Assembly: GCA_002419135.1 (NCBI GenBank)
Contig: DIFM01000026.1
Coordinates: forward strand, 10,428-74,427
DNA: 64,000 nucleotides
Source of the DNA: Dehalococcoidia bacterium UBA5748
GTDB lineage: Bacteria > Chloroflexota > Dehalococcoidia > Dehalococcoidales > UBA5627
Direction of reading: 5' to 3'
The stretch's first letter is position 1. The number at the start of each line of letters is the position of its first letter. The notes under the pieces are model-generated. The model did not search any database. It saw only the letters and a list, made by a program, of their open reading frames with translations, and was not told where the DNA came from. Positions 24,582 to 34,500 of this stretch are shown in pieces. Made by a program: the position numbers and the translations under genes.

Positions 24582-25589
24582 CTATATTTTAAATACAAAT
24601 ATCAATATTATATATGTCACAAAAAATATCAAGCCGAAACATAGCGTGTACCAGTTCAGTTTATTAAAGCGGATACACAGGTAAAGCACGAACGAGATTA
24701 TAGTGGTGGCTATAACACTGAGTAAGATATGGATATCGTATGACCATGAAATTAAAAACAGCGCCAGCGCCGGGTAGAAAGTGGAATAAAGGATTTTCTC
24801 TCCCACCAGCGAACCGAGGCTGAGGGTGTCCCTGCCTTTGAATCCCCATATCAGGGCGGTTGAGGTTTCCGGTATGGCGGTGGCTGCCGGTACGATGATT
24901 AAAGCCAGCGCCAGTGCGCTGAGTCCTATTCCTTGCGAAAGCGCCTGTACCGTGCCGACCATTTTTTCCGAGCCGATATAAAGAAGCCCGATTGCTACCA
25001 GCAATTGCAGAACCGCTAAAGCCATCCTTCCCTTGGATGCTTTGGGAATTATACGGCAAAAATAGGGAACTTCGGCGTTTTCTATCTGCTCGGCGTTCTT
25101 TCTTTTGTACATCGTCCATATGTAGTAAACGAATGCACCCAGAAAAATGGCGGCAAAAATATAATTGACGATTACGCTATCGGTAAAAGCCGGCACCAGC
25201 GTCAGCGGAAAGAGAATGGTTACTAAAAGAAAAGGGGTTGCCAGGGACTTATCGACATTCATATGGCCGCTGGTTCTCTTTTTAAGCAACAACCCCAGCA
25301 GTATGGCAACACCTACCAGCCCGTATGAGAGGCTGGATGCCATAAACGGCTGCCCGTAAATGGTGCCGACACCGATTTCATGTCCCATCCCGTCGCTGAA
25401 GGCAAATATGGCAACCAGAAAGACCACCATCTCCGGTATCGATGTAAAAAGCGGTGCGATAATAGAGCCGATAAAAGAACAGCCGAGCCGCAGCTGGCTG
25501 GCTACCCATTCGATGGCGTTGGTAAAAATCAATGCCGCTATAAAAACCAGAACCATTGTCCCAAGTAGTGTCAGTATCGTTTCTGTCAT
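24582..25589 (-). CDS. Sodium/calcium exchanger (CaCA family) membrane protein
   Basis: The 335-residue protein has two homologous halves of five helices each. The alpha-repeat motifs occur in LGCSFIGSIIAPLFTSIPEM (about 35-54, S-x2-G-x(8)S-x-PE) and LALIIVPAATAIPETSTALI (about 225-244), where CaCA exchangers place their ion-binding Glu residues. It would exchange calcium for sodium or protons across the membrane. The divergence from YrbG (GNxxPE becoming TSIPE and TAIPE) is typical of some bacterial CaCA subgroups. The ion specificity is not proved. Confidence 0.85.
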   Translation of the reverse strand: MTETILTLLGTMVLVFIAALIFTNAIEWVASQLRLGCSFIGSIIAPLFTSIPEMVVFLVAIFAFSDGMGHEIGVGTIYGQPFMASSLSYGLVGVAILLGLLLKKRTSGHMNVDKSLATPFLLVTILFPLTLVPAFTDSVIVNYIFAAIFLGAFVYYIWTMYKRKNAEQIENAEVPYFCRIIPKASKGRMALAVLQLLVAIGLLYIGSEKMVGTVQALSQGIGLSALALALIIVPAATAIPETSTALIWGFKGRDTLSLGSLVGEKILYSTFYPALALFLISWSYDIHILLSVIATTIISFVLYLCIRFNKLNWYTLCFGLIFFVTYIILIFVFKI

Positions 25590-25703
25590 TTAATTCCTGC
25601 TTTAATAAGTATTCTTGTTATTTCATATTATTATGATACAAATTATATATTATGGCTAAACTTTTGGTCAGTAGCAATTATACTGGATTGTTTTATTTCT
25701 GCC

Positions 25704-25741
25704 AAAAAAAGAACCGTCCCGCACAAAAAGCAGGACGGTTC
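25704..25741 (-). terminator. Rho-independent terminator after the NSS/small-subunit operon
   Basis: On the minus strand, GAACCGTCCTGC pairs with GCGGGACGGTTC (25730-25741 with 25711-25722, one G-U), around a short loop. Seven T residues follow (25704-25710 read as A on the plus strand). It is 28 bases after the small-subunit stop. Confidence 0.88.
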
Positions 25742-25768
25742 GGTTAACCGGATAAATAATGTTTTTAG

Positions 25769-25876
25769 TTAGTCTTCCCAGCCGCCGCCTCTACCTATAC
25801 GGGTAAAACAGAAAACAAGGCCGCCGATGAGGAGTGCCCATACAACTACTGTCGCAATTATTGCACCGACTTCCAT
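25769..25876 (-). CDS. MetS-like NSS transporter small subunit (35 residues)
   Basis: ATG 25876-25874 overlaps the stop of the transporter gene in a TAATG arrangement and reads to TAA 25771-25769. The product, MEVGAIIATVVVWALLIGGL then VFCFTRIGRGGGWED, is one membrane helix with a short positively charged, glycine-rich tail. This matches the MetS family, a second small subunit needed by some bacterial NSS transporters such as Corynebacterium MetP. GGAGGAAGAATA in the end of the upstream gene is its ribosome-binding site. It is too short for most gene finders. Confidence 0.85.
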   Translation of the reverse strand: MEVGAIIATVVVWALLIGGLVFCFTRIGRGGGWED

Positions 25877-27390
25877 TATTCTTCCTCCTTAGGACCTTTG
25901 GTTTTCATACGGCCCAGTGCAAAACTCAAAATGAGGGTTATACCCAGTATGAGCCATAAAATGTGTGAGCCGTTAAAAGGACCGATTTGATATCCGCCAT
26001 AGGCTTCCGAAATATCTTCCATAAAACCGCCGTAGATAACGACAAAGGTCATAGCTATAGGTATTACCAGCTTGATTACCCAGTCCCACCAGGCGCCGAA
26101 TTTGAAATCCGAAGTTTCATTGAGATATTCCCTGAGTTTCTTGGCTCCGAAAACCCAGCCTACCAGAATACAGGAAATGATACCGGTAATCAGCAGTCCG
26201 TAGAAGGATACGGCTCTGTCAACAATATCCAGCCAGTAGAGACCGGCCTGGCTTGTAAACAATATTCCCAGCAGGAACCCGGCGATACAGACAACCAGTG
26301 TTGATTTTTTCAGGCTCCAGCCGAATTTATCCCTGAGCGGAGCGGCAACGCCGCCGTGTGCCAGGAAGAATGCTGAATCCAATCCCAAGAAGAACAGACA
26401 GAAGAAGAAGACTAGACCGATTAAGCCGTTTAGCGCCGGCATCATAGATATAGCCGCCGGGAAGGTTATAAATGCCAGCCCCAGACCGGAAGCGGCAACA
26501 TCGGTAGCGGAGACTGATAATGCATGCATTAAAAATCCGACTACGCTGAAAACGGCAAAACCGGCGAAGAATGCTGTGGCGCTATCAGCAAAGGTAGTGA
26601 TAGCGGCATTGTTGTTGACATCCGATTTCTTAGCCATGAAACTGCCGTAGGCATACATACCGGCCATACCTACCGACAATGAGAAGGCAACCTGGCTGAA
26701 GGCAGCAAACCATACGCCTCCGTCTGTTAATACGCTGAAATCTGTCGATAAATAGTAGTTGAGCCCGTCGACTGCTCCGGGAAGGGTAATGCCGCGGATG
26801 AAAAGAATGACCAGCAGGACCCACGGAATTGCCACCGTCCATACCACTACTTTACCGATAACTCTGGCTCCCTTGAACATAATGAAGAACATTATTATCC
26901 ATATTACGGCTAATAAGGCAAGAGTCAGCCAAACCTGTGGCCCAAAATCAGTGGGACCGGACGAAATCTGTAAAATGGTATCATAAAAATACCCGGTGGT
27001 ACTTTCAGCCGCCTCCTGTCCTGTGCCCCATGCCATAGTAATCGAACCAATGGCATATCTTAACGACCATGCCATTATCACGGTATAATAGGCGACAATT
27101 AAAAAGGCCACAAAAACAGGCCACCAGCCTGCCCATTCCCACTTTTTGCCGATACCTGCAAATACTCCCGGTGCTCCCTTCTGGAAATACTTTCCCATAC
27201 CGAATTCCATCATCAACCAGGGGATCCCCAGTATTATGAGGCCGATAATCCAGGCAAATAAGAAAGCGCCTCCGCCATATTCATACGTCATATAAGGAAA
27301 GCGCCAAACGTTACCCAGCCCTATGGCTGAGCCGATCGCTGCCATAATAAAGAGCGACCTACTACCCCATCTTTCTCTTTTTACTTCCAT
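25876..27390 (-). CDS. Neurotransmitter:sodium symporter (NSS/SNF) family transporter
   Basis: The 504-residue permease starts with the family signature: WGSRSLFIMAAIGSAIGLGN (8-27) and VWRFPYMTYEYGGGAFLFAW (28-47), which holds the sodium-binding and substrate-binding unwound helix 1. About twelve helices follow, including AFSQVAFSLSVGMAGMYAYG (helix 6) and the Phe-rich LVFFFCLFFLGLDSAFFLAH (helix 8, with sodium-site Asp/Ser). It would take up amino acids with sodium. The small MetS-like gene overlaps its stop, placing it near MetP-type methionine/alanine carriers. ATG 27390 starts VKRERWGSR after M-E. Confidence 0.92.
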   Translation of the reverse strand: MEVKRERWGSRSLFIMAAIGSAIGLGNVWRFPYMTYEYGGGAFLFAWIIGLIILGIPWLMMEFGMGKYFQKGAPGVFAGIGKKWEWAGWWPVFVAFLIVAYYTVIMAWSLRYAIGSITMAWGTGQEAAESTTGYFYDTILQISSGPTDFGPQVWLTLALLAVIWIIMFFIMFKGARVIGKVVVWTVAIPWVLLVILFIRGITLPGAVDGLNYYLSTDFSVLTDGGVWFAAFSQVAFSLSVGMAGMYAYGSFMAKKSDVNNNAAITTFADSATAFFAGFAVFSVVGFLMHALSVSATDVAASGLGLAFITFPAAISMMPALNGLIGLVFFFCLFFLGLDSAFFLAHGGVAAPLRDKFGWSLKKSTLVVCIAGFLLGILFTSQAGLYWLDIVDRAVSFYGLLITGIISCILVGWVFGAKKLREYLNETSDFKFGAWWDWVIKLVIPIAMTFVVIYGGFMEDISEAYGGYQIGPFNGSHILWLILGITLILSFALGRMKTKGPKEEE

Positions 27391-27825
27391 TGTTTGATCC
27401 TTTTCTACCTTCCTTCTAATAGATTTTTAAAACCAAGATAAAAAATGACTCTAACTTATACCTCCTTTGTCACGGATTTTTATTAAAAAGCCCAGTTTAG
27501 CTTTACATATCCTAACTACCGGACCGGAGTAAACCGGAAATAAAATAAAAAGTAAATTAACCGCAATTTTAGTAGACTTCAAGCAAAGTGTCAATAGTTA
27601 TTGGGTGGAAACAAAAGGTTTTTGTTTTAAAAAAGCGTTAGCAATCCGCTAGCAATCCGTTAGCAAAAACATAGTAATAATTCAGTATTAAAACATTAAA
27701 TATTTTCGCAATCTTAAAACAATTTATTTTGAATAATGAAGATATCATTGTAAACTGTGCTTTACAAGTGTAAAATAGCCACAACTAATCATCGTTTATA
27801 CTTATTAAAGTATTGAGGGGTAAAA
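27391..27825. other. AT-rich intergenic stretch between divergent operons
   Basis: No gene is seen. It holds the promoters of the minus-strand NSS operon and of the plus-strand restriction island. A triple 11-base repeat lies at 27637-27669. The base composition becomes clearly AT-rich after about 27400 and stays so through 34900, marking the left edge of the island. Confidence 0.65.
27637..27669 (+). repeat. Three tandem 11-base repeats upstream of the island
   Basis: GTTAGCAATCC, GCTAGCAATCC and GTTAGCAAAAA stand in direct tandem at 27637-27647, 27648-27658 and 27659-27669. The 11-base period places each copy on the same face of DNA, as for an operator. It lies 157 bases before the first island gene. 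No regulator gene is apparent nearby. Confidence 0.65.
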
Positions 27826-28086
27826 ATGCCGAGGCTTACCGAACAGGAACAACAGGAAATAATCCGCTATCTGGAAACTGATAAACCCCTGCCCGATAAA
27901 TACCGTTTTCTGCTTTTTGGTGATAAACGCGAAGTAGAGCTTGTCTGGAACGGCAAAACCAACGAAGTCTGCAATATCGTACTCCCCTTTCAGGTAATCG
28001 AGCAGGTCGATGAACCCCGCGCCGAAAAGGACACCCGCCTGCAGATGAGTATGTTCGATGAGTTGCATAATGGCATAAAAAAATGA
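27826..28086 (+). CDS. Short protein resembling the N terminus of a DNA methyltransferase
   Basis: The 86-residue protein reads LTEQEQQEIIRYLETDKPLP (4-23), then DKYRFLLFGDKREVELVWNG and VLPFQVIEQVDEPRAEK. I recall this kind of segment at the N terminus of large site-specific DNA methyltransferases in Chloroflexota; here it ends with QMSMFDELHNGIKK and a stop, with no catalytic motif. It may be a remnant of such a gene or a free-standing accessory protein. AGGGG precedes ATG 27826. Unlike the next genes its base composition resembles the chromosomal average. The next gene starts 88 bases later. Confidence 0.65.
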   Translation: MPRLTEQEQQEIIRYLETDKPLPDKYRFLLFGDKREVELVWNGKTNEVCNIVLPFQVIEQVDEPRAEKDTRLQMSMFDELHNGIKK

Positions 28087-28174
28087 CGAATTGTTATTTC
28101 TCTTAAAAATAGACATAAATAGTTTAATACTATAGTATCAAAGAATATTATGTGGTAAAATCAGGCTGATTATC

Positions 28175-31100
28175 ATGCCAGATACAACATTTATCAGTAA
28201 TGAAAGTAATAAGAAATTAAAGGATAGACTTACTGAACTCATTAAGCATAGTAAGGAATTAAAATTTCTTGTTGGTTTTTTCTATTTCTCCGGAATTAGA
28301 GAATTGTATGACTCTTTAAAGAATAATCCCGCTGTTCAGTTGGATATCCTTGTTGGTTTGAATGTAGACAGAAAATTAAATAGGCTTACTGAATACAGCG
28401 ATACGACAAAAGGTTTATCCGATAAAGAAAAATTTGAGCGTTTTCTTACTTCTATATCGAAATCAATTAACTCAGATGACTTTGATAATAAGGAATTTTA
28501 TGAACAGTCTGCATTTTTTATTGAAGCTATTAAACAAGATAGGTTGAGAATCAGAAAAACATATGACCCGAACCATGCAAAGCTATATATTTTCAAACTG
28601 AAAGGCGATGCCGCCGTCGTTAAGAAATCGCTTTTTATTACAGGTAGCAGCAATCTGACAAAAGCCGGCCTCTCTCTACAAAACGAATTTAATGTTGAAA
28701 TCAGTGATTATGGAACTCAAGAAGCTGAAGATTATTTCGATACTTTATGGGATGAAGCGGTAAAAATCACTGAGTATGCTGAATTCAAGAAACGTTTAAC
28801 TGATTTTCTTGATAAGCAAATACTTACAACTGAAGTTACACCATACGAAGCATTTGCATTGGTACTTAAAAACTATACTGAGTTGCAGGACCAAAAGCAG
28901 ATTCAACAACGTTTACTCGATTTACTCGAAGAAAACGGATATAAAAGGTATCAATATCAAATTGACGCTGTTACACAAGCTTTAGAGGTAATTAAAAATA
29001 ATAATGGCGTCATCATTGCCGATGTTGTAGGATTGGGTAAAAGTATCATTGCTTCACTGGTTGCCAAAAGCCTTAGGGGGCGGGGTGTAATTATTTGTCC
29101 GCCGGACCTTATCGGGGATGACAATTACACTACTGGCTGGAAGAAATATAAAAACGATTTTAAATTATACGATTGGGAAATTCGTTCATGCGGTTTGCTA
29201 ACATTAAAAAACACACTTGAACTTGTCCGCAATAATAATGATTTCGAGGTTATTATTATAGACGAAGCCCATCGGTTTAGAAACCAGGACACTGAAGCCT
29301 ATGATGTATTGCGTAATATTTGCCGCGGGAAGACAGTAATCCTGCTTACGGCTACTCCCTTTAATAATACACCTGCTGATATTTTATCGTTATTAAGTTT
29401 GTTTACAATCCCGGCAAAATCTAATATTACACTGGATGACGATTTAACAATCAGATTCAGGTCTTATTCTCAAATGTTCCGAAAGCTTTCAAATATAAAA
29501 AAGAATTATAATCATAGTAATTCTTCGAAAAAAAATCTGGCTATTGCAGATTATCAAGCCCTTTTCGGAGATAAAAATGTCAATTTGAACAAGGTCACAG
29601 AAAGGACCAGATATTTATCCAGAAGTATACGTACCGCAATTTCGCCTATTACTATCAGACGGAACAGGATAGATTTAAGAAAAGACCCTGTTTACTCGCA
29701 AGAAATATATGAACTATCCGATGTTAAAGACCCTTGCGAGATATTTTTTGAACTCACTACTGAACAATCTATATTTTATGATAAGGTCTTGGATGAATAT
29801 TTTGGCGAGAACGGCGAGTTCAGCGGTGCTATTTATCAACCGTTTATATATGAAAAGGGCCAGAACAGGCATAATGAACAATCAAGAAATGAGGAAGATA
29901 ACCGCCAGGTAAATATACAGAAAAACCTGTATGATTTTATGAGACGTTTGCTTGTAAAAAGATTCGAAAGTTCCTTTGGGTCTTTTAGGCAGAGTATTAT
30001 TAATTTCAAGTCTGTTACTGAAAAAGTGCAGCAGTTTATTAAGAACTCGAATGGTAAATATATTCTCGACCGCAATCTGCTTGAAAATATTTACGATTTA
30101 GATATCGATGAAATAGAAGATGCTTTAAAAGAATACGAAACACTTATCGGAACTGGGATTTTCCCCAAAAACTACAAAATTTACGAAATAGACACATTTA
30201 AATCCAGGGATAAATTCCTAGCAGATATACAGTCCGATATAGAATTATTTGACCGTATTTTAAGCGAATTGGATGCGCTTAAATTGGTCGATAATGACCC
30301 AAAGATAAAGAAATTAGCCGGTGAAGTAAAGAAGATAATTGCCAAAAAAGACGAGCTTGACGAACCGGAAAGAAAAGTCATTATTTTTACGGAATATGTC
30401 GATACTGCGAGATACCTGGGAACTTATTTCAACAATGTATTTTCCGATTGCTTTATCACTGTAAAAGGCGATTTGGATAAGAAAAAAACGGATGAAATAT
30501 TAAGAAATTTCGACAGTACTCATATTAAGCCGGAAAACAATTACAAGATTCTCATTACTACCGATAAAATGGCAGAAGGTTTTAACTTAAACCGGGCAGG
30601 TGCGGTGATTAACTACGATATACCTTGGAATCCTACCCGTGTTATTCAACGTGTCGGACGTATCAACCGCATCAGCAAACGGATATTTAAAAACCTGTAC
30701 ATATATAATTTCTTCCCGACTATCAAGGGCTCAACAGTAGTGAAAAGCCGTCAAATAGCCACCGAAAAGATGTTTTTAATCCATAACACACTTGGGGAGG
30801 ATGCCAAAATCTTTGAAATCGATGAAGAACCCACTCCTTCCAGGCTTTTCCAGAAAATAATGGAAAATCCGGATGAAATGGAGGGTGAGAGCTTTCAGAC
30901 AAAAGTAAGGCAAATGTATGCCGCTATTGTCAAAGAATCACCGGAGGTAATCGAGAGAATAAATGAATTGCCTTCAAGAATAAAAGTGGCTAAAGGTTTT
31001 AAGGATGACAATCTGGTAGTTTACATCAAAAAAGGAATCGGTTTATTTGCAAGGGGCTTTGTTAATGGCAGGGATAAACCCGAAGACCTCGTTTTTGAAG

Positions 31101-31540
31101 ATACCTTATCGCTCATAGAATGCGGCAAGGAAGAAAAAGCATTGCAGCTCAGCGATTCTTTTTGGAAAAATTATATCAGCGTAAAAAGTTATAAGGATGT
31201 CCCGGCTATGCCTTTAGGCCCTGCAAGTATAGAAATTAAAGCCTTAAACAATGTTAATGCATTACTGGAAGCAAAAATACCGGAAATTGAAGGTTACCTG
31301 CCGTTATTGAGAGACCTTAGGGAAGATATGCTCGAATATAAAACGCTACCGGATTACACGTTGCGCAGAATAGCTAATCTTAACGCTCAGAATAAAGGCA
31401 ATGCAAAGCAGAAAAGTGTCAGGGAAGAGTTGGATAAGCTCAAAAAGGAACTCGGAGAGAATTATCTGGATAAAGTAAAAGCACGAGTAGGCACATTGGA
31501 AACCGAGGTTATTATAGCCATTGAAAACATCAAGGAATGA
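28175..31540 (+). CDS. PLD-domain SF2 helicase, restriction-subunit-like
   Basis: The 1121-residue protein has an N-terminal phospholipase-D-like domain (about 1-200) with NHAKLYIFKLKGD (about 132-144) and FITGSSNLTKAGL (about 155-167), the single HxK...GS-x-N motif set of PLD nucleases. A Snf2-like SF2 helicase follows: ADVVGLGKSIIASL (Walker A, about 281), IIDEAHRFRN (motif II, about 361), LLTATPFNN (motif III), IIFTEYVDTARYL (about 735), and FNLNRAGAVINYDIPWNP with VIQRVGRINRI (motif VI, about 820). A helical C-terminal part ends at 1121. It overlaps the methyltransferase gene by 4 bases (ATGA). The likely role is a DNA-translocating nuclease acting with that methyltransferase. Confidence 0.88.
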   Translation: MPDTTFISNESNKKLKDRLTELIKHSKELKFLVGFFYFSGIRELYDSLKNNPAVQLDILVGLNVDRKLNRLTEYSDTTKGLSDKEKFERFLTSISKSINSDDFDNKEFYEQSAFFIEAIKQDRLRIRKTYDPNHAKLYIFKLKGDAAVVKKSLFITGSSNLTKAGLSLQNEFNVEISDYGTQEAEDYFDTLWDEAVKITEYAEFKKRLTDFLDKQILTTEVTPYEAFALVLKNYTELQDQKQIQQRLLDLLEENGYKRYQYQIDAVTQALEVIKNNNGVIIADVVGLGKSIIASLVAKSLRGRGVIICPPDLIGDDNYTTGWKKYKNDFKLYDWEIRSCGLLTLKNTLELVRNNNDFEVIIIDEAHRFRNQDTEAYDVLRNICRGKTVILLTATPFNNTPADILSLLSLFTIPAKSNITLDDDLTIRFRSYSQMFRKLSNIKKNYNHSNSSKKNLAIADYQALFGDKNVNLNKVTERTRYLSRSIRTAISPITIRRNRIDLRKDPVYSQEIYELSDVKDPCEIFFELTTEQSIFYDKVLDEYFGENGEFSGAIYQPFIYEKGQNRHNEQSRNEEDNRQVNIQKNLYDFMRRLLVKRFESSFGSFRQSIINFKSVTEKVQQFIKNSNGKYILDRNLLENIYDLDIDEIEDALKEYETLIGTGIFPKNYKIYEIDTFKSRDKFLADIQSDIELFDRILSELDALKLVDNDPKIKKLAGEVKKIIAKKDELDEPERKVIIFTEYVDTARYLGTYFNNVFSDCFITVKGDLDKKKTDEILRNFDSTHIKPENNYKILITTDKMAEGFNLNRAGAVINYDIPWNPTRVIQRVGRINRISKRIFKNLYIYNFFPTIKGSTVVKSRQIATEKMFLIHNTLGEDAKIFEIDEEPTPSRLFQKIMENPDEMEGESFQTKVRQMYAAIVKESPEVIERINELPSRIKVAKGFKDDNLVVYIKKGIGLFARGFVNGRDKPEDLVFEDTLSLIECGKEEKALQLSDSFWKNYISVKSYKDVPAMPLGPASIEIKALNNVNALLEAKIPEIEGYLPLLRDLREDMLEYKTLPDYTLRRIANLNAQNKGNAKQKSVREELDKLKKELGENYLDKVKARVGTLETEVIIAIENIKE

Positions 31541-34500
31541 ATATGAATGAAGAACGCTTGACCAAACTGATTAACGATTTTAATCCTAAAAACCTCACCT
31601 TTTTTCTCCGTGATAAATGTATAAATTATGCCGAAATTCTCCAATTATTGCCCCAATACGATGATGAAAGGTTCAATGCCTTTCAAAAGCTTGGGGAAAT
31701 TAAATTCGATAACAACGACAGGCTGGTTGTAGTAACCGCTAAGGTATGTGGTGATTTAAGCGAACGCTCCGGTAAAAAAGCCCAGTATGATAAAGCTAAA
31801 AAGATACTTAAGGAATTATTGGTCTGCAATGCCGGCTTTTTTATCTATTACGATAACAACGGGAATTTCCGTTTCAGCCTCGTTTATGCGCAATACGAAG
31901 GCACGAAAGTCAATTTTAACAACTTCCGGCGTTTTACCTACTTTATAGATAAGCAGCAGACGAATAATACCTTTAAAAAGAGAGTCGGCGAGTGTGATTT
32001 TATAAGCCTTGAAAAAATCAAGGATGCTTTCTCGGTCGAGAAGGTTAACAAGGAATTTTACGGTGAAATCGCCAAATACTATTACAGGCTGACCGATAAA
32101 ACTCACAAAGAATTGGTATTGCCGTCAGTCGGCGAAAATGATGGAAGCAAATATGAGGAATTTGCCGTAAGGCTTATCGGGCGTATTATTTTCTGCTGGT
32201 TTTTAAAACACAAATCATCGGCGAACAGAATACCTTTAATCCCGAAAGCTGTTTTATCATCAGATGCGGTAGATGTTAAAAAAGAATATTACCATTTAAT
32301 CCTCGAAAAGCTGTTTTTTGAGGTAATGAATAAGCAGCAAGGCAAGAGAACGAATGATATCGATTTATATATCCCGAATCACAAGCAAATCCCGTTTTTA
32401 AACGGTGGTCTCTTCGAAGCCCACAATAATGATTTTTACAAAGGTACTGTAAATAATAATTTAAAGATATCTCCGCAATGGTTTAAGGAATTTTTCGTAT
32501 TGTTGGAACGCTATAACTTTACAATCGATGAAAACTCGACGGTCGATGCCGAAGTATCCGTTGACCCGGAAATGCTGGGCAGAATCTTTGAGAACCTGCT
32601 GGCGGAAATAGTGCCGGAAACCGGAGAAACCGCCAGAAAGGCTACCGGTAGTTACTATACTCCACGTGTTATTGTGGATTACATGGTCGAGCAGTCTTTA
32701 AAGCAATACTTGGTAACCAAAACAAGCCTGACTGAAGATATTATCGATTCTCTGCTTTCGTATGAGGTTGATACCGTAGATATAACCGATAGCGAAAAAA
32801 CGGCTGTTGTGAAGGCATTGAAGGAAATTAAAGTTATCGACCCAGCCTGCGGTTCCGGGGCTTTCCCGATGGGTATTTTACATCGAATATTACTGGTTTT
32901 GGAGAAAGTAGACCCTAATCTCGAAATTTGGAGAAAGTTGTATCTTAGTACCTATCATCCGGTAATGAGAAAAATAATTGAGGACAAACTAAGTAAAGGC
33001 AATGAGCAGTATATACGCAAGCTGACGATAATTCAGGATTCCATTTACGGAGTTGATATACAGCCGATTGCGGTAGAGATAGCTAAGTTAAGATGTTTCC
33101 TTTCGCTGGTTGTGGATGAACTGGTTTTTGATAATGAAGATAATCGTGGTATCGAAGCATTGCCCAATCTGGAGTTCAAATTTGTTGCGGCAAATACCCT
33201 TATTGGATTGCCACCAATCGCTAGCCAAAGTGCCTTTGGTGTTACGGATTTAGTTGAAAAACTTAAGGATTTAAGGGAAAGATACCTACGTAGCTTTGGT
33301 GAAGAAAAGTTACAAATCGAAAAGGAGTTCAAAGACACCCAGCAGAAACTCTATAAAGAGAATGTTCAATGGGCTTTATCAAGTACTATAGCAAAACAGC
33401 TCAGTGATTGGGACCCGTTCTCTTACGAATCCTGTAGCTGGTTCGAGCCTGCGTGGATGTTTGGGAAAGATGGTTTTGATATTGTGATTGCCAACCCGCC
33501 GTATTTAGGGGAAAAAGGACATAAGGAAATATTCCAAAAGATAAAACAAGGTACACTCAAAAAATATTATATAGGCAAGATGGATTTATTTTATTTCTTT
33601 TTCCATCTGGCTCTTAATCTGAGTGATATTAACTCTCAAATAGCTTTTATAACTACGAATTACTACCCGACTGCATCCAGCGCCATTAAACTGCGTAAAG
33701 ATTTTAAGGAGCGCTCTATAATTCGCAGATTAATCAACTTCAATGAGCTAAAGATATTTGAGTCAGCTTTAGGGCAGCATAATATGGTGTCAATAATATC
33801 CAAAGGACAGGACGAAAACGCTAAAGTTGATACGTGTATTACTTGCAGAACAGGTGTAGCTAATATGAACATATTGCACGATATACTAGCTTGGGCGGAT
33901 ATCGAGACTACTTACTACAACTTAACACAAAATGATTTGTATGAAGGGGATGAATGTTATATGCGGATTACGGGAAGTGCGGCTTCTGAAGCAACCCCTA
34001 TACAACATATTCTCAACAAAGTTCAAACCCAAGGGCATAAACTTATCCTGTTTTGTAATATTAATCAAGGCATTGTTACTGGCGCAGATAAATTAAGCAA
34101 CAGGCACATTATTAAATATGGAATTAAAGGAAATCGAGGGGATGGCATTTTCGTTTTAGATAGTGAAGAAATTGCTGACCTTAGAATTCCTTGTGCTGAT
34201 AAAAAAATATTAAAACCTTGGTTTAAAAATTCGGATATCCTAAAATGGAAAACCCAAAAAGAAACACACGAAAATGTGATCTACTTAGACCGACACAACA
34301 AAGAAATCTACGAAAACTATGAAAGGCACCTCACAAAATATAAAGCAGTACTTGCCCAAAGGAGAGAAGTTATTAATGGAGTAATTAACTGGTGGCAACT
34401 TCAATGGCCAAGAGATATTAATTTTTGTGGACCTAAAGTTGTTGTTCCCCAGCGTAGCTATAAGAATACTTTTGCTTACAATGATATTCCTTGGTATGCA

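Noticed and set aside
27637..27669. CRISPR-like array
   Set aside because: The units are 11 bases in direct tandem with no spacers, so it is not CRISPR.
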